DNA of 64,000 nt from NCBI RefSeq assembly GCF_006539865.1, contig NZ_BJNV01000011.1, positions 43,293 to 107,292 on the forward strand, in the 5' to 3' direction. This document shows positions 55,285 through 64,000 of this stretch, piece after piece. Position 1 is the first letter of the stretch; each line of letters opens with the position of its first letter. A program made the position numbers and the translations under genes. This stretch comes from Zoogloea ramigera. Lineage in GTDB: Bacteria; Pseudomonadota; Gammaproteobacteria; Burkholderiales; Rhodocyclaceae. A model generated the notes under the pieces. The model was not told where the DNA came from and did no database searches. It worked only from the letters and a program-made list of their open reading frames with translations.

Positions 55285-56988
55285 ATGGCAGCAGAAGACG
55301 CCGCCGCTCCGGTACCGCCCGCCTCACCGTTCGCGCAGGTGCTGGAAAACATCCGCAATCTGTCGCAACGCCAGAAGATCGCGGCCGGCGCGGCGCTGGC
55401 CTTTGCCATCGCGCTGGTGGTCGGGGTGATCCTGTGGAGCCGTCAGCCCGACTACGCCGTGCTGTTCTCCAACCTCGCCGAAAAGGACGGGGGCGCCGTG
55501 GTGGCCAGCCTGCAGCAGCAGAACGTGCCCTACAAGTTCTCCGACAACGGCAACGCGATCCTGGTGCCCACCAACCAGGTCCACGACCTGCGACTGCGCA
55601 TGGCCGCCCAGGGCATCCCGAAGGGCGGCCTGGTCGGCTTCGAGCTGATGGAGAACCAGAAGCTCGGCATCTCCCAGTTTCACGAACAGGTCAATTTCCA
55701 GCGCGCCCTCGAAGGCGAGCTGTCGCGCACCATCTCGGCCATCGCCAGCGTCGCCGGCGCCCGCGTGCATCTGGCGATCCCCAAGCAGACCGCCTTCCTG
55801 CGCGATGAGCAGAAGCCCACCGCCTCGGTGATGGTGAACCTGCATACGGGCCGCGCCCTCGACCCGACCCAGCTTGCCGGCATCGTGCACCTGATCTCCT
55901 CCAGCGTGCCCCAGCTCACCAACGACAACGTGAGCGTGATCGACCAGAACGGCAACCTGCTCACCAAAAAACCCGACCCGCTGCGCAACGCCTCCCTCGA
56001 CGCGAGCCAGATCATCTACACCCGCGAACTCGAGGAGGGCTTCATCGAGCGCGTCAACGCCATCCTCACGCCGCTCTTCGGCAAGGGCAATTTCCGCGCC
56101 CAGGTGTCGGCCGATGTGGATTTCAACGTCACCGAGCAGACCGCCGAAACCTATCGCCCCAACCCGTCCCCCGAGCAGGCCATCCGCAGCCAGCAGAGCA
56201 GCGAGAGCCAGACCCGCGACCAGGGGCCGCAGGGCGTACCCGGTGCCCTCACCAACCAGCCGCCGGTGCCCGCCACGGCCCCCGTCACCACCCCGCCCGT
56301 TGCCGGCGCCCCCGGGCCGGGCCAGCAGCCGCCGCTCACCACCAGCAAGAACGCCACCATCAACTACGAGGTGGACAAGACCGTCCAGCACACCCGCAAG
56401 GCCCTCGGCCAGGTGCGCCGCCTGTCGGTGGCAGTGGCGGTCAACCAGCGCGAAGAGAAGGACAAGAGCGGCGCGCTCAAGCCCGTCCCGCTGGCCGACG
56501 ACGAGCGCCAGCGCATCGAGAAGCTGGTCGGCGACGCGGTCGGCTATAACAAGGAAAGGGGCGACACCATCAGCGTCGCCAGCAGCCCCTTCGTCGCCAG
56601 CGCCGAACCCGAGACGCCGCTGTGGAAAGACCCTGAGAACCAGGCCCTGATCAAGGAGCTCATCAAGTACCTGGTCATCGCCGGCGTGATCGCCTTCGTG
56701 GCCTTTGGCGTGATCCGGCCGCTGCTCAAGCAGGTCATGCCCCAGCCCGAACCCAAGGAAGAAGAGGCCGAAGCGGCCGCCGCAGCGGCCAGGGAAGGCG
56801 AGGAGGCCGGCGAAGGCGAGGAAGGCGAAGAGGAAGAAGGCGCCGAGGTCGAACTCTCCCCCGAAGCAGCAGCGCGCCTCGCGTACGAAGAGAAACTCAC
56901 CAAGGTGCTCGAACTCGCCAGGCACAACCCGAAGGTGCTCGGCAACCTGATCAAGGAATGGATGGGAAGCAATGAGCAGCAACGATGA
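55285..56988 (+). CDS. fliF: Flagellar MS-ring protein FliF
   Basis: 567 aa. Two membrane helices (IAAGAALAFAIALVVGVILW near residue 32 and YLVIAGVIAFVAFGVI near residue 457) bracket the large periplasmic part with ring-building motifs (FSNLAEKDGGAVVASLQQQNVPY, HEQVNFQRALEGELSRTI, ARVHLAIPK). A Gln/Pro-rich spacer is about residues 295-355. The C-terminal tail has an acidic run EEEAEAAAAAAREGEEAGEG and then the FliG-binding helix KVLGNLIKEWM. Start of fliFGHIJ; overlaps fliG by 17 bases. Confidence 0.97.
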   Translation: MAAEDAAAPVPPASPFAQVLENIRNLSQRQKIAAGAALAFAIALVVGVILWSRQPDYAVLFSNLAEKDGGAVVASLQQQNVPYKFSDNGNAILVPTNQVHDLRLRMAAQGIPKGGLVGFELMENQKLGISQFHEQVNFQRALEGELSRTISAIASVAGARVHLAIPKQTAFLRDEQKPTASVMVNLHTGRALDPTQLAGIVHLISSSVPQLTNDNVSVIDQNGNLLTKKPDPLRNASLDASQIIYTRELEEGFIERVNAILTPLFGKGNFRAQVSADVDFNVTEQTAETYRPNPSPEQAIRSQQSSESQTRDQGPQGVPGALTNQPPVPATAPVTTPPVAGAPGPGQQPPLTTSKNATINYEVDKTVQHTRKALGQVRRLSVAVAVNQREEKDKSGALKPVPLADDERQRIEKLVGDAVGYNKERGDTISVASSPFVASAEPETPLWKDPENQALIKELIKYLVIAGVIAFVAFGVIRPLLKQVMPQPEPKEEEAEAAAAAAREGEEAGEGEEGEEEEGAEVELSPEAAARLAYEEKLTKVLELARHNPKVLGNLIKEWMGSNEQQR

Positions 56989-57973
56989 AGGGCTCGACAA
57001 GAGCGCCCTGCTCCTGATGGCCCTGGGCGCCGACGAGGCCGCCGAAGTGCTCAAGCAGCTCGGCCCCAAGGAGGTCCAGAAGCTCGGTGCCGCGATGGCT
57101 GCGATGCCGGCCCAGAGCCGCGAGAAGCTCGAGGAGATCCTCGACGAGGTGCTGCTGTTCGCCGAAAAGGGCACGCCCATCGAGGCCGACCACGATCACA
57201 TCAAGGCAATGCTCACCAAGGCCCTCGGCGACGAGCGCGCCAACCACCTGATCGGCCGGGTACTGCAAGGCTCCGACACCGCCGGCATCGAGAGCCTGAA
57301 GTGGATGGACGCCCCCACCGCCGCCGACCTCATCAAGAACGAACACCCCCAGATCATCGCCACCATCCTGGTGCACCTCGAGTTCGACCAGGCCGGCGAG
57401 ATCCTCAAGCACTTTACCGAGCGCCTGCGCAACGACGTGCTGCTGCGCATCGCCACCCTCGACGGCGTGCAGCCGGTGGCCCTGCGCGAACTCAACGAAG
57501 CCCTTACCCGCATGCTGTCGGGCGCCACCACCGTCAAGAAGACCGCCATGGGCGGCGTGCGCCACGCGGCCGACATCCTCAACTTCGTCGGCTCGGCCGC
57601 CGAAACGGCGATCCTCGACAACGTGCGCGAATACGACCCCGACCTGGCCCAGAAGATCCTCGATGAAATGTTCGTCTTCGAGAACCTCATGGACCTCGAC
57701 GACCGCGGCATCCAGACCCTCCTGCGCGAAGTCCAGAGCGATTCGCTGGTCATCGCCCTCAAGGGCGCGCCCCCCGAGATGCGCGAGAAGATCTTCAAGA
57801 ACATGTCCCAGCGGGCCGCCGAAATGCTCCGGGAAGATCTCGAATCCCGCGGCCCGGTGCGCCTCTCCGAGGTCGAGGCCGAACAGAAGGAGATCCTCAA
57901 GACCGCCCGCCGCCTGGCGGAAGAAGGCCAGCTCGCCCTGTCCAGCAAGGGAGGCGACGATGCCTTCGTGTAA
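56972..57973 (+). CDS. fliG: Flagellar motor switch protein FliG
   Basis: 333 aa, normal. KSALLLMALGADEAAEVLKQLGPKEVQKLG opens the FliF-binding N domain; middle domain EHPQIIATILVHLEFDQAGEIL; C domain torque helix FVFENLMDLDDRGIQTLLREV with the conserved charged residues contacting MotA. Switch complex part. Overlaps the end of fliF. Confidence 0.98.
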   Translation: MSSNDEGLDKSALLLMALGADEAAEVLKQLGPKEVQKLGAAMAAMPAQSREKLEEILDEVLLFAEKGTPIEADHDHIKAMLTKALGDERANHLIGRVLQGSDTAGIESLKWMDAPTAADLIKNEHPQIIATILVHLEFDQAGEILKHFTERLRNDVLLRIATLDGVQPVALRELNEALTRMLSGATTVKKTAMGGVRHAADILNFVGSAAETAILDNVREYDPDLAQKILDEMFVFENLMDLDDRGIQTLLREVQSDSLVIALKGAPPEMREKIFKNMSQRAAEMLREDLESRGPVRLSEVEAEQKEILKTARRLAEEGQLALSSKGGDDAFV

Positions 57974-57997
57974 GCGCTCGCCCAGCGAGGCCTGCAG

Positions 57998-58717
57998 ATG
58001 AGCCACCACCAGGCCGCCGGCGCCTACCGGCGCTGGAGCCCACCCTCCTTCGACGAACCCGCCCCGCAGCGCACGGCGCCCCCGCCGCCACCGCCCCCGC
58101 TGCTTGAGCCCGTCGAGCCCGAGCCCCCCGAACTCCCCTTCGAGCCCGAACCGCTGCCGGTCGTGCCGCCGCCGCTGCCCGACACGGCGCCCGACATCCA
58201 CCTGCCCACCGCGGAGGACATCGAGCGCATCCACGAAGAAGCCCGCAAGGAAGGCTACGACGCCGGCTACGAAGAAGGCACCGCCCGCGGCCGCGTGGAG
58301 GCGATGAACATCCACGGCCTGCTCCAGGGCCTGGAAGACTCCCTCACCCGCCTCGACCAGGAGGTGGCCGAAGAGATCCTGTCCCTGTCCATCGAGGTCG
58401 CCCGCCAGATGGTGCGCCACCACTTTGCCGCCCACCCCGAATCGGTCGCCGAGCTGATCCGCGAAGCCCTGCTGCAGATGCCCCAGGCCCACGCCATGGT
58501 GCACCTCAACCCCGACGACCTCGAACTGGCCCGCGACTACCTGGGCGAGCAGCTCACCCACGCCGGCCACCGGCTGGTCGAGGATGCCAGCATAAGCCGC
58601 GGCGGCGTGCGCATCGACGCCGGCGGCAGCCAGATCGACGCCACCGTGCAAACCCGCTGGCGCCGCATCCTCGACAACCTCGGCCGCAACGTGGCCTGGG
58701 ACGGAGACGGCAGCTGA
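57998..58717 (+). CDS. fliH: Flagellar export regulator FliH
   Basis: 239 aa. A Pro/Glu-rich N-terminal third (eight consecutive Pro near residue 29) precedes the GxxxG-type repeat [17 protein letters not shown] and the conserved C-terminal domain ([36 protein letters not shown]). It binds and regulates FliI, the export ATPase. Its stop overlaps the fliI start by one base. Confidence 0.94.
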   Translation: MSHHQAAGAYRRWSPPSFDEPAPQRTAPPPPPPPLLEPVEPEPPELPFEPEPLPVVPPPLPDTAPDIHLPTAEDIERIHEEARKEGYDAGYEEGTARGRVEAMNIHGLLQGLEDSLTRLDQEVAEEILSLSIEVARQMVRHHFAAHPESVAELIREALLQMPQAHAMVHLNPDDLELARDYLGEQLTHAGHRLVEDASISRGGVRIDAGGSQIDATVQTRWRRILDNLGRNVAWDGDGS

Positions 58718-60120
58718 TGCAACACGGCACCGAAACCTGGAAAGCCTTCCTCGCCGACGGGCGCAAGCTGGTCGGCGCCACGCCGCCCTACCAGATGTCC
58801 GGCCGCCTGACCCGCATCAACGGGCTGGTCATGGAAGCCTCCGGCCTCAAGCTGCCCCTCGGCTCGGGCTGCCGCATCAACATCCCGGGCGGCAGCTCGG
58901 TGGAGGCCGAGGTGGTCGGCTTTCACGGCGAGAAGATCTTCCTGATGCCCACCGACGACGTCTTCGGCCTCGCGCCCGGCGCCCAGGTCTTCCCGGTGGA
59001 GCCCACCCAGCCGCCGCTGGTCGCCGGCGAGCGCATCGAGCCGCGCCGGCGCGCCTCCGACCGGGCCAAGCACCTGCCGATGGGCGACGAGCTCCTCGGC
59101 CGCGTTGTCGATGGCGCCGGCCGGCCCCTCGACGGCCTCGGCCCGCTCACCGTGCGCCACTCGCGCCCGCTCCAGTCGCGCCCGATCAACCCGCTGCAGC
59201 GCGCCGCCATCAGCCAGTCGCTGGACGTCGGCATCCGCGCCATCAACGGCCTGCTCACGGTCGGGCGCGGCCAGCGGATGGGCCTCTTCGCCGGCTCGGG
59301 CGTGGGCAAGTCGGTGCTGATCGGCATGATGGCCCGCTACACCGCCGCCGACGTGATCGTCGTCGGGCTGATCGGCGAACGGGGCCGCGAAGTGAAGGAG
59401 TTCATCGAGCACAACCTCGGCCCCGAGGGCCTGGCCCGCTCGGCGGTGATCGCCGCGCCCGCCGACTGCAGCCCGCTGATGCGCCTCCAGGGCGCCTCGT
59501 ACGCCACCACCGTGGCCGAATACTTCCGCGACCAGGGCAAGCAGGTGCTGCTGATCATGGACTCGCTCACCCGCTACGCCATGGCCCAGCGCGAGATCGC
59601 CCTCGCCATCGGCGAGCCGCCGGTCACCCGCGGCTACCCGCCGTCGGTGTTTGCGCGCCTTCCGGCGCTGGTCGAGCGGGCTGGCAACGGCCCCGAGGGT
59701 GGCGGCTCGATCACCGCCTTCTACACCGTGCTCGCCGAGGGCGACGACCAGCAAGACCCGATCGCCGACTCGGCCCGGGCCATCCTCGACGGCCACATCG
59801 TGCTGTCGCGCAACCTTGCCGACCAGGGCCACTACCCGGCCATCGACATCGAACAATCGATCTCCCGGGCCATGCACAACCTCGTCAAGAGCCAGCATTT
59901 CGACGTGGTGCGCCGGTTCAAGCAGCTCTTCTCGCGCTACCAGCGCTCCCGCGACCTGATCGCCGTGGGCGCCTACCACGCGGGCTCCGACCCCGTGCTC
60001 GACCAGGCCGTGGCCATGTACCCGCGCCTCGAGACCTACCTGCAACAGCGCATCGACGAGAGCGAACCCTACGAATCGGCAGTGGAAAAGCTCCATGCCC
60101 TCTTCGGAGCGAGCCCATGA
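58717..60120 (+). CDS. fliI: Flagellum-specific ATPase FliI
   Basis: 467 aa. F1-beta-like ATPase: Walker [16 protein letters not shown], Walker [20 protein letters not shown], and [18 protein letters not shown]. It energises the flagellar type III export gate. All catalytic residues appear present. Confidence 0.98.
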   Translation: MQHGTETWKAFLADGRKLVGATPPYQMSGRLTRINGLVMEASGLKLPLGSGCRINIPGGSSVEAEVVGFHGEKIFLMPTDDVFGLAPGAQVFPVEPTQPPLVAGERIEPRRRASDRAKHLPMGDELLGRVVDGAGRPLDGLGPLTVRHSRPLQSRPINPLQRAAISQSLDVGIRAINGLLTVGRGQRMGLFAGSGVGKSVLIGMMARYTAADVIVVGLIGERGREVKEFIEHNLGPEGLARSAVIAAPADCSPLMRLQGASYATTVAEYFRDQGKQVLLIMDSLTRYAMAQREIALAIGEPPVTRGYPPSVFARLPALVERAGNGPEGGGSITAFYTVLAEGDDQQDPIADSARAILDGHIVLSRNLADQGHYPAIDIEQSISRAMHNLVKSQHFDVVRRFKQLFSRYQRSRDLIAVGAYHAGSDPVLDQAVAMYPRLETYLQQRIDESEPYESAVEKLHALFGASP

Positions 60121-60204
60121 CCCTCCTCCTCCGCCCGCAAGCCTTTTGTACCCCGGCCCTAAAGAATCCCGTCACCCGCCCGTTAAGGGCAAAGGAACGT
60201 GAAG

Positions 60205-60654
60205 ATGACTGAGCCGTTCCCGCTGCAACCCCTGCTCGATCTGGCCAACAGCCGGATGGATGACGCCGCGCGCAAGCTCGGCGAGCTGATCGCCAGCGAA
60301 CAGGCCGTCGAAGACAAACTCACGCTACTGCAGGCATACCGCAAGGAATACCAGGACCGCTTCGTCGAGGCGGCCCGCAACGGCATCGGCCCCGACGCAT
60401 GGCGCAATTTCAGCGCCTTCCTCGGCAAGCTCGATGACGCCATCGCCCAGCAGCAGTTGATCGTCTCCGACTCCCGCCAGCGCACGGTGCAGGGCCAGCA
60501 GGAATGGGTGGACCAGCGCAACAAGGTGAAGGCGTTCGACACCCTGTCGCACCGACACCAGAGCGTGCAGGCCCGCAAGGAGGCCAAGCAGGAACAACGG
60601 CTCACGGACGAACACGCCGCCAAGCAATTCCGCGACCGCGACCGCGAGGAGTGA
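60205..60654 (+). CDS. fliJ: Flagellar protein FliJ
   Basis: 149 aa from the ATG at the second Met; a GTG two codons before lies too close to AAGGA. All-helical coiled coil: PLLDLANSRMDDAARKLGEL, LLQAYRKEYQDRF, KLDDAIAQQQLIVSDSRQRT. FliJ is the central stalk-like partner of FliI and a general chaperone. Weakly conserved family, so the call rests partly on its place between fliI and fliK. Confidence 0.9.
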   Translation: MTEPFPLQPLLDLANSRMDDAARKLGELIASEQAVEDKLTLLQAYRKEYQDRFVEAARNGIGPDAWRNFSAFLGKLDDAIAQQQLIVSDSRQRTVQGQQEWVDQRNKVKAFDTLSHRHQSVQARKEAKQEQRLTDEHAAKQFRDRDREE

Positions 60655-60671
60655 TCGCCGCCAGGCTCGCC

Positions 60672-60686
60672 TGGCACGTGGCTTGC
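60672..60686 (+). promoter_or_regulatory. Sigma-54 promoter of fliK
   Basis: TGGCACGTGGCTTGC, a perfect sigma-54 core, 40 bases before the fliK ATG. Same 15 bases as the fliE promoter. Confidence 0.92.
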
Positions 60687-60725
60687 TGATCGGCTGGTGT
60701 CAGCATCCTCACCAGGAACCCCATC

Positions 60726-61814
60726 ATGCCCGGACCGGCCTTGACCCCGATCGCCACGCCTCTCCCTGCCGCGCCCACCAAAGGCCCGGAAGGCGCTCGC
60801 CCCGACGCCGCGGCCTCGGGCCGGGAGGCCGAAGCCCCCGACACGGGCTTCGCCGGTGAACTCCAGCGCCGCATGCAGGGTGATGCGAGCAGCGAAACCG
60901 ACACCACCGCCAAACCCGAGCACACCCAGGCCGAAGACGAAACTGCCACCCTGGCCGACGCCGCGCCCCAAGGCCTCGCCCCGCAGCCCGAGCTGGCTGC
61001 CCTGCTCGCCGGCCTCGTCAAGCCTCCCACCGCCCCCGACACCGCCTCGAGCCCGGCCGACACCAGCGCCGCCTCGCTGCTCGCCTCGGGCGGCGGCCTG
61101 GAGACGCGCCCGGGTCTTGCCGGCGTGGCAACGGAGGCCGCTGCAGACAAGGGTCGCATCCCGCTGGCCGTGCCGGCCGCTGCCGGGCAAGCGGCAAATC
61201 TTGCCGATACGGCAGGCGACGCTGCCGGTAAGCCCGCCAGCCCTGCCGCCCTCGAAGCCGCCGGCAGCCTGCGGGAAAGCCTTATCGAACGCGGGCCGGA
61301 CACCGCCGCCACGCCGACCAACAGTTTCGCCGCGATCCACGCCGCCGCCTTAGCCAACCTGCGGGGCGAGCCCACGCAAGCCGCCCAGGCACCGCTCCCC
61401 ATCCACGTGGCCACCCCTGCGGACAGCCCCGCCTGGCCCGAAGAGGTCGGCCACCGGGTAAGCTGGATGGTCGGGCAGCACGAAAGCCAGGCCGAACTCA
61501 CCCTCACCCCGCCGCAGCTCGGCAAGATTGAAGTGTCGATCACGATCAGCGGCGAACAGACCAGCGCCCAGTTCGTCACCGCCACGCCGGCCGCGCGGGA
61601 GCTCATCGAACAAAGCCTGCCGCGCCTGCGTGAGATCCTCGAGCAGAGCGGCATCAGCCTCGGACAGACCGACGTGGGCACCTCGGGCGAGCGCGGCGAT
61701 GGCGGCGGCCAGCACACCCGCGGCCGCACCGGCGGCAGCGACACCAACGCAGCACACCCCGGCGCGCCCCTCTGGCAGCGCCGTGGAGAGGGATTGGTTG
61801 ATACGTTTGCCTGA
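60726..61814 (+). CDS. fliK: Flagellar hook-length control protein FliK
   Basis: 362 aa. The N-terminal two thirds are low-complexity Ala/Pro/Thr/Glu-rich, typical of the ruler region; the C-terminal domain (about residues 235-325) carries the conserved substrate-switch motif ESQAELTLTPPQLGKIEVSI and then LPRLREILEQSGISL. FliK measures hook length and switches FlhB specificity. A separate sigma-54 promoter starts it. Confidence 0.93.
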   Translation: MPGPALTPIATPLPAAPTKGPEGARPDAAASGREAEAPDTGFAGELQRRMQGDASSETDTTAKPEHTQAEDETATLADAAPQGLAPQPELAALLAGLVKPPTAPDTASSPADTSAASLLASGGGLETRPGLAGVATEAAADKGRIPLAVPAAAGQAANLADTAGDAAGKPASPAALEAAGSLRESLIERGPDTAATPTNSFAAIHAAALANLRGEPTQAAQAPLPIHVATPADSPAWPEEVGHRVSWMVGQHESQAELTLTPPQLGKIEVSITISGEQTSAQFVTATPAARELIEQSLPRLREILEQSGISLGQTDVGTSGERGDGGGQHTRGRTGGSDTNAAHPGAPLWQRRGEGLVDTFA

Positions 61815-61908
61815 AAACCCTGAAAATGGCGGGCTCCCATGCCCCTATTCCAGGCTTGTCGGGCGGGCGTGATGGATAACAATGCAGTGAGATAAGGAGT
61901 GATCCAGC

Positions 61909-62478
61909 ATGTCGAAAGCACCGGCCAAGGCCGAAGCCGCAGAAGGCGAAGCCCCTGCCAAGGGTGGCAAGAAAAAACTCATCATCATCATCGTCGCAGT
62001 GCTGATCCTCGCGATCGCCGGCGGTGCGGCCTTCATGCTGATGGGCAAGAAGAAGCACGCCGACGGCGAAGAGGCTGAAGAGGACGTCTCCCACGAGCCC
62101 CCGAAGATCAAGGTCGACCCCTCCAAGCCCCCCGTCTTCGTGCAGCTCGAACAATTCACCGTCAACCTCTCACCCGACGAAGGCGAGCACTTCCTGCAGT
62201 CCACGATGGTGCTGCGGGTGTCCGACGCCAAGATCGGCGACTCCCTCAAGCTCTACATGCCCGAGCTGAAACACCGCATCATCATGCTGCTGTCGTCCAA
62301 GAAGCCCTCTGAGCTCGCCACCGCCGAAGGCCGTGAGACCCTCGCCGACGAGATCAAGGAAGAAGCCAACGACGTGCTCGGCTACGCTCCCAACCCCAAG
62401 AAGAAGAACAAGCGCAGCCGCCCCGAAGACGACGGGCCGGTGCTCGCCGTGCTGTTCAACCAGTTCATCGTCCAGTAA
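61909..62478 (+). CDS. fliL: Flagellar basal body-associated protein FliL
   Basis: 189 aa. N-terminal cytoplasmic Lys/Ala tail, one membrane helix (KLIIIIVAVLILAIAGGAAFMLM), acidic linker, then the periplasmic FliL domain FVQLEQFTVNLSPDEGEHFLQ, with MPELKHRIIMLLSSKKPSELATAEGRETLA. It supports stator function near the rotor. The C-terminal segment is longer and more basic than in E. coli. Confidence 0.95.
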   Translation: MSKAPAKAEAAEGEAPAKGGKKKLIIIIVAVLILAIAGGAAFMLMGKKKHADGEEAEEDVSHEPPKIKVDPSKPPVFVQLEQFTVNLSPDEGEHFLQSTMVLRVSDAKIGDSLKLYMPELKHRIIMLLSSKKPSELATAEGRETLADEIKEEANDVLGYAPNPKKKNKRSRPEDDGPVLAVLFNQFIVQ

Positions 62479-62492
62479 GGGATCTCCCCGCC

Positions 62493-63491
62493 ATGGCCCA
62501 GGACTTTCTCTCCCAGGAAGAGGTAGACGCCCTCCTGAAGGGCGTCACCGGCGAACCCGACGAGCAAGAAGCCGAGGAGCACAGCGGAGACGGCGTACGC
62601 CCGTACAACCTGGCCACCCAGGAACGCATCGTGCGTGGGCGCATGCCCACGATGGAGCTCATCAACGAGCGCTTCGCCCGCTACCTGCGGATTGGCCTGT
62701 TCAACTTCATGCACCGCAACGTCGAGGTGTCGGTCGGCCCGATCAAGGTGCAGAAGTTCAGTGAGTTCGTGCGCAACCTGGTCGTGCCGACCAACCTCAA
62801 CCTGCTCACCGCCAAGCCCCTGCGCGGCACCGGGCTGGTGGTGCTCGACCCGAACCTGGTCTTTCTGGTGGTGGACAACCTCTTCGGCGGCGACGGGCGT
62901 TTTCACACCCGGGTCGAGGGGCGCGACTTCACGCCCACCGAGCAGCGCATCATCCAGGGCCTGCTGCGGGTCACCTTCGACGAATACGCCAAGGCCTGGG
63001 CGCCGGTGCAGAAGCTCGACTTCGAGTATGTGCGCTCCGAGATGAACCCCCAGTTCGCCAACATCGCCACCCCCAGCGAGATCGTCGTGGCCTGCTCGTT
63101 CACGCTGGAGTTCGGCGGCTCCCAGGCAGAGATGCACTTCTGCTTCCCCTACTCGATGCTCGAGCCGATCCGCGAGACGCTCTACTCGACGATGCAGAGC
63201 GACCACATCACCCAGGACAACCGCTGGGTGAGCATGATGGGCAAGCAGCTGCAGAGCGCCGAGGTCACGCTCACCGCCCACCTCGGCACCACGCGGATCA
63301 CCCTGCGCGACATCGTCAACATGCGGCCCGGCGACGTGATTCCCCTCGACATCCCCGAAACCATCCAGGCCGAGGTTGACGGCATCCCCTTCATGGAATG
63401 CCGCTACGGCGTCCAGCGCGGGCAATACGCCCTCAAGATCGAACGCTTCCTCGCCCAGGAAGACGAAACCCCGGCGGCCAGCCAGGAGTAA
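62493..63491 (+). CDS. fliM: Flagellar motor switch protein FliM
   Basis: 332 aa. N-terminal CheY-P binding motif QDFLSQEEVDALLKGV, central CheC-like fold (MEL-INERFARYLRIGLFNF, FGGDGRFHTRVEGRDFT), and the C-terminal SpoA domain (TLTAHLGTTRITLRDIVNMRPGDVI). Switch-complex ring. Starts 14 bases after fliL. Confidence 0.98.
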   Translation: MAQDFLSQEEVDALLKGVTGEPDEQEAEEHSGDGVRPYNLATQERIVRGRMPTMELINERFARYLRIGLFNFMHRNVEVSVGPIKVQKFSEFVRNLVVPTNLNLLTAKPLRGTGLVVLDPNLVFLVVDNLFGGDGRFHTRVEGRDFTPTEQRIIQGLLRVTFDEYAKAWAPVQKLDFEYVRSEMNPQFANIATPSEIVVACSFTLEFGGSQAEMHFCFPYSMLEPIRETLYSTMQSDHITQDNRWVSMMGKQLQSAEVTLTAHLGTTRITLRDIVNMRPGDVIPLDIPETIQAEVDGIPFMECRYGVQRGQYALKIERFLAQEDETPAASQE

Positions 63492-63494
63492 ACC

Positions 63495-63953
63495 ATGTCC
63501 GAAACCGACACCCCCGACGACAACCAGATCAGCGACGACGACTGGGCCGCCGCCATGCAGGAGCAGGCCGCCGCCGAGGGCCTGACCGACACCGCCGAGC
63601 CGGCGCTGGGGGGTGAATCCCCCTTCCAGGCCAAGCCCGCCAGCCAGCTGTTCCCCGATTTCGGGCAGGCCGGCGCCAAGGGCGGCACCCTCAACGACTA
63701 CGACATGATCCTGGACATCCCGGTGCAGCTCACCGTGGAACTGGGGCGCACCAAGATCGCCATCCGCAACCTCCTGCAGCTGGCCCACGGCTCGGTGGTC
63801 GAGCTCGACGGCCTCGCCGGCGAGCCTATGGACGTGCTCGTCAATGGCACCCTCATCGCCCAGGGCGAGGTGGTGGTGGTCAATGACAAGTTCGGCATCC
63901 GCCTGACGGACATCATCACGCCCGCCGAACGCATCCGCAAACTGCGCAACTAG
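63495..63953 (+). CDS. fliN: Flagellar motor switch protein FliN
   Basis: 152 aa, three bases after fliM. Acidic N-terminal half and C-terminal SpoA domain ILDIPVQLTVELGRTKIAIRNLLQLAHGSVVELD, GEVVVVNDKFGIRLTDII. Forms the C-ring base. The window ends 47 bases later, where fliO would be expected. Confidence 0.97.
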   Translation: MSETDTPDDNQISDDDWAAAMQEQAAAEGLTDTAEPALGGESPFQAKPASQLFPDFGQAGAKGGTLNDYDMILDIPVQLTVELGRTKIAIRNLLQLAHGSVVELDGLAGEPMDVLVNGTLIAQGEVVVVNDKFGIRLTDIITPAERIRKLRN

Positions 63954-64000
63954 CCGCCACACCCAAGGCTCGCAGCACACCAGGCCAGACCGGCCTCGAT

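Overview
The window is about 64 kb of GC-rich chromosome from a flagellated betaproteobacterium, most likely of the order Rhodocyclales (Azoarcus/Thauera/Zoogloea-like). I base this on protein style, on the mla-yadGH-bolA-murA block, on rpsU-yqeY-dnaG-rpoD, on a short-form HisG, on dimeric and monomeric isocitrate dehydrogenases beside aceK, and on a polyhydroxybutyrate (PHB) oligomer hydrolase. Genus cannot be fixed without database searches. Coding density is high and nearly everything is core genome; I see no prophage, insertion sequence, CRISPR array or obvious genomic island.

Layout. 1-2.4 kb: 3' end of hisC (+) facing hisD and hisG (-) across a two-way terminator. 2.5-10.1 kb: rnk (+), then a long minus-strand operon read mlaF-E-D-A-C-B, an ABC-2 exporter pair, bolA/ibaG and murA (lipid asymmetry and envelope synthesis). 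10.2-18.6 kb (+): leuS, a small lipoprotein, lptE, holA, proA, a chalcone-isomerase-like protein, ogt, ybaK and an H-NS-like protein. 18.6-25.7 kb: folB (-), plsY (+), tsaD (-), then rpsU-yqeY-dnaG-rpoD and tRNA-Ile2(CAU). 26.1-37.7 kb: a large DUF2339 membrane protein, monomeric IDH, dimeric IDH with divergent aceK, and a lipoprotein 3-hydroxybutyrate-oligomer hydrolase. 37.7-41.5 kb: nudix, dut, coaBC (-), radC, rpmB, rpmG (+), cspA (-). 41.9-51.1 kb (+ except yidB): clpS-clpA, rraA, aceA, an EamA transporter, a SpoIIAA-like protein, a sulfurtransferase, yidB (-), rpiA, phoU. 51.2-64 kb: flagellar block with ycgR, fliE and flrBC (-), and fliFGHIJKLMN (+).

How genes work together. Dimeric IDH, its kinase/phosphatase AceK and isocitrate lyase AceA form the isocitrate branch point between the TCA cycle and the glyoxylate shunt. 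The neighbouring oligomer hydrolase would supply 3-hydroxybutyrate, hence acetyl-CoA, to that branch point. FlrB/FlrC is a two-component sigma-54 activator pair, and two sites with the same 15-base sigma-54 promoter sequence precede fliE and fliK, which suggests a class-III-like flagellar circuit.

Most notable observations: (1) an internal segment of leuS (about 11940-12395) whose base composition (about 50% G+C over 180 counted bases, against 73% in a flanking line) and codon use differ sharply from the rest of the gene and which enlarges the leucine-specific domain before KMSKS; (2) a 121-bp imperfect palindromic element between ycgR and fliE; (3) the paired identical sigma-54 sites; (4) an AT-rich, palindrome-laden control region before aceA; (5) a lipoprotein-anchored, N-terminally extended 3HB-oligomer hydrolase; (6) an unexplained 330-bp hairpin-bearing stretch after tRNA-Ile2. 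I found no clear evidence of an entirely new multi-gene system.
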